From: CAVPGH01 sp046726955
Lineage (GTDB): Bacteria; Acidobacteriota; Vicinamibacteria; Fen-336
Assembly: GCA_046726955.1 (NCBI GenBank)
Contig: JBKPBQ010000379.1
Location: 1-5,985, forward strand
Length of the DNA stretch: 5,985 nt
Direction of reading: 5' to 3'
Position 1 is the first letter of the stretch; each line of letters starts with the position of its first letter. Position numbers and translations under genes: made by a program. Under the pieces are notes generated by a model. The model ran no database searches and was not told where the DNA came from. It saw only the letters and a program-made list of their open reading frames with translations. Positions 5,872-5,985 of the stretch are shown here, piece by piece.

Positions 5872-5985
5872 ATGAATCTCGAATCGATTGCTTGCGCCGC
5901 ACCCGTCGTCCTCGCCGCCCTGGCCGCGATCGCCGCCTCTCCCGCCTCGCGCGCCGCCGACGAGAAGGCCGTGGCCGACCTCGAC
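5872..5985 (+). CDS. N-terminus of an exported protein (3' end outside window)
   Basis: Thirty-eight codons are visible from ATG 5872 to the window edge with no stop. AGGA at 5858-5861 lies 10 nt before the ATG. Residues 6-25 are a long Ala/Val/Leu-rich hydrophobic segment, followed by Ser26-Arg27-Ala28, which fits a signal peptidase I site (cleavage before ADEK). The product is therefore probably periplasmic or secreted. Cys8 is inside the hydrophobic core and is not placed like a lipobox. The n-region has a Glu and no Lys or Arg, which is unusual. The mature start 'ADEKAVADLD' resembles the first helix of SnoaL/DUF4440-type small proteins, but ten residues are far too few to assign a family. 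Confidence 0.7.
   Translation, partial: MNLESIACAAPVVLAALAAIAASPASRAADEKAVADLD

Overview
The window is a very GC-rich (about 70% by eye) stretch of a bacterial chromosome with all recognisable genes on the + strand. Short Shine-Dalgarno sequences, one TTG and two GTG starts, Sec-type leader peptides and surface-glycan enzymes suggest a GC-rich Gram-negative lineage, such as Acidobacteriota (Vicinamibacteria-like) or Myxococcota. The sequence alone does not settle the phylum. I saw no rRNA, tRNA, CRISPR array, insertion sequence, integrase or phage gene.

Layout. (1) 1-624 is the 3' end of a gene encoding a C-terminal beta-sandwich module of the kind I associate with large envelope proteins, including family-39-type glycosyltransferases. 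It is closed by a strong intrinsic terminator at 646-681. (2) 700-4658 looks like one tightly packed operon. It starts with a stand-alone 158-aa protein resembling the helical N-terminal domain often found in front of O-antigen/capsule-cluster methyltransferases and glycosyltransferases. Two tandem, paralogous GT4 glycosyltransferases follow, then a secreted DUF2891 protein. The last three genes are joined by 4-nt GTGA overlaps, so translational coupling is expected. (3) After a 136-nt gap with small GC hairpins and a possible promoter comes a complete Fe(II)/2-oxoglutarate (PhyH-like) dioxygenase gene (4795-5784). (4) After an 87-nt gap with another possible promoter, a new gene starts at 5872 with a signal peptide and runs off the window.

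How the genes may work together (inference). The two GT4 enzymes would add consecutive sugars to a lipid-linked or envelope glycan on the cytoplasmic side. The small helical protein could be a partner or membrane-proximal scaffold for them. The DUF2891 protein would act after export, possibly on a carbohydrate, since its family is predicted to have an alpha/alpha-barrel-like all-helical fold. The dioxygenase may modify a small molecule or glycan but is probably a separate transcription unit. The most unusual points are the free-standing N-terminal domain gene and the translationally coupled GT4-GT4-DUF2891 trio.
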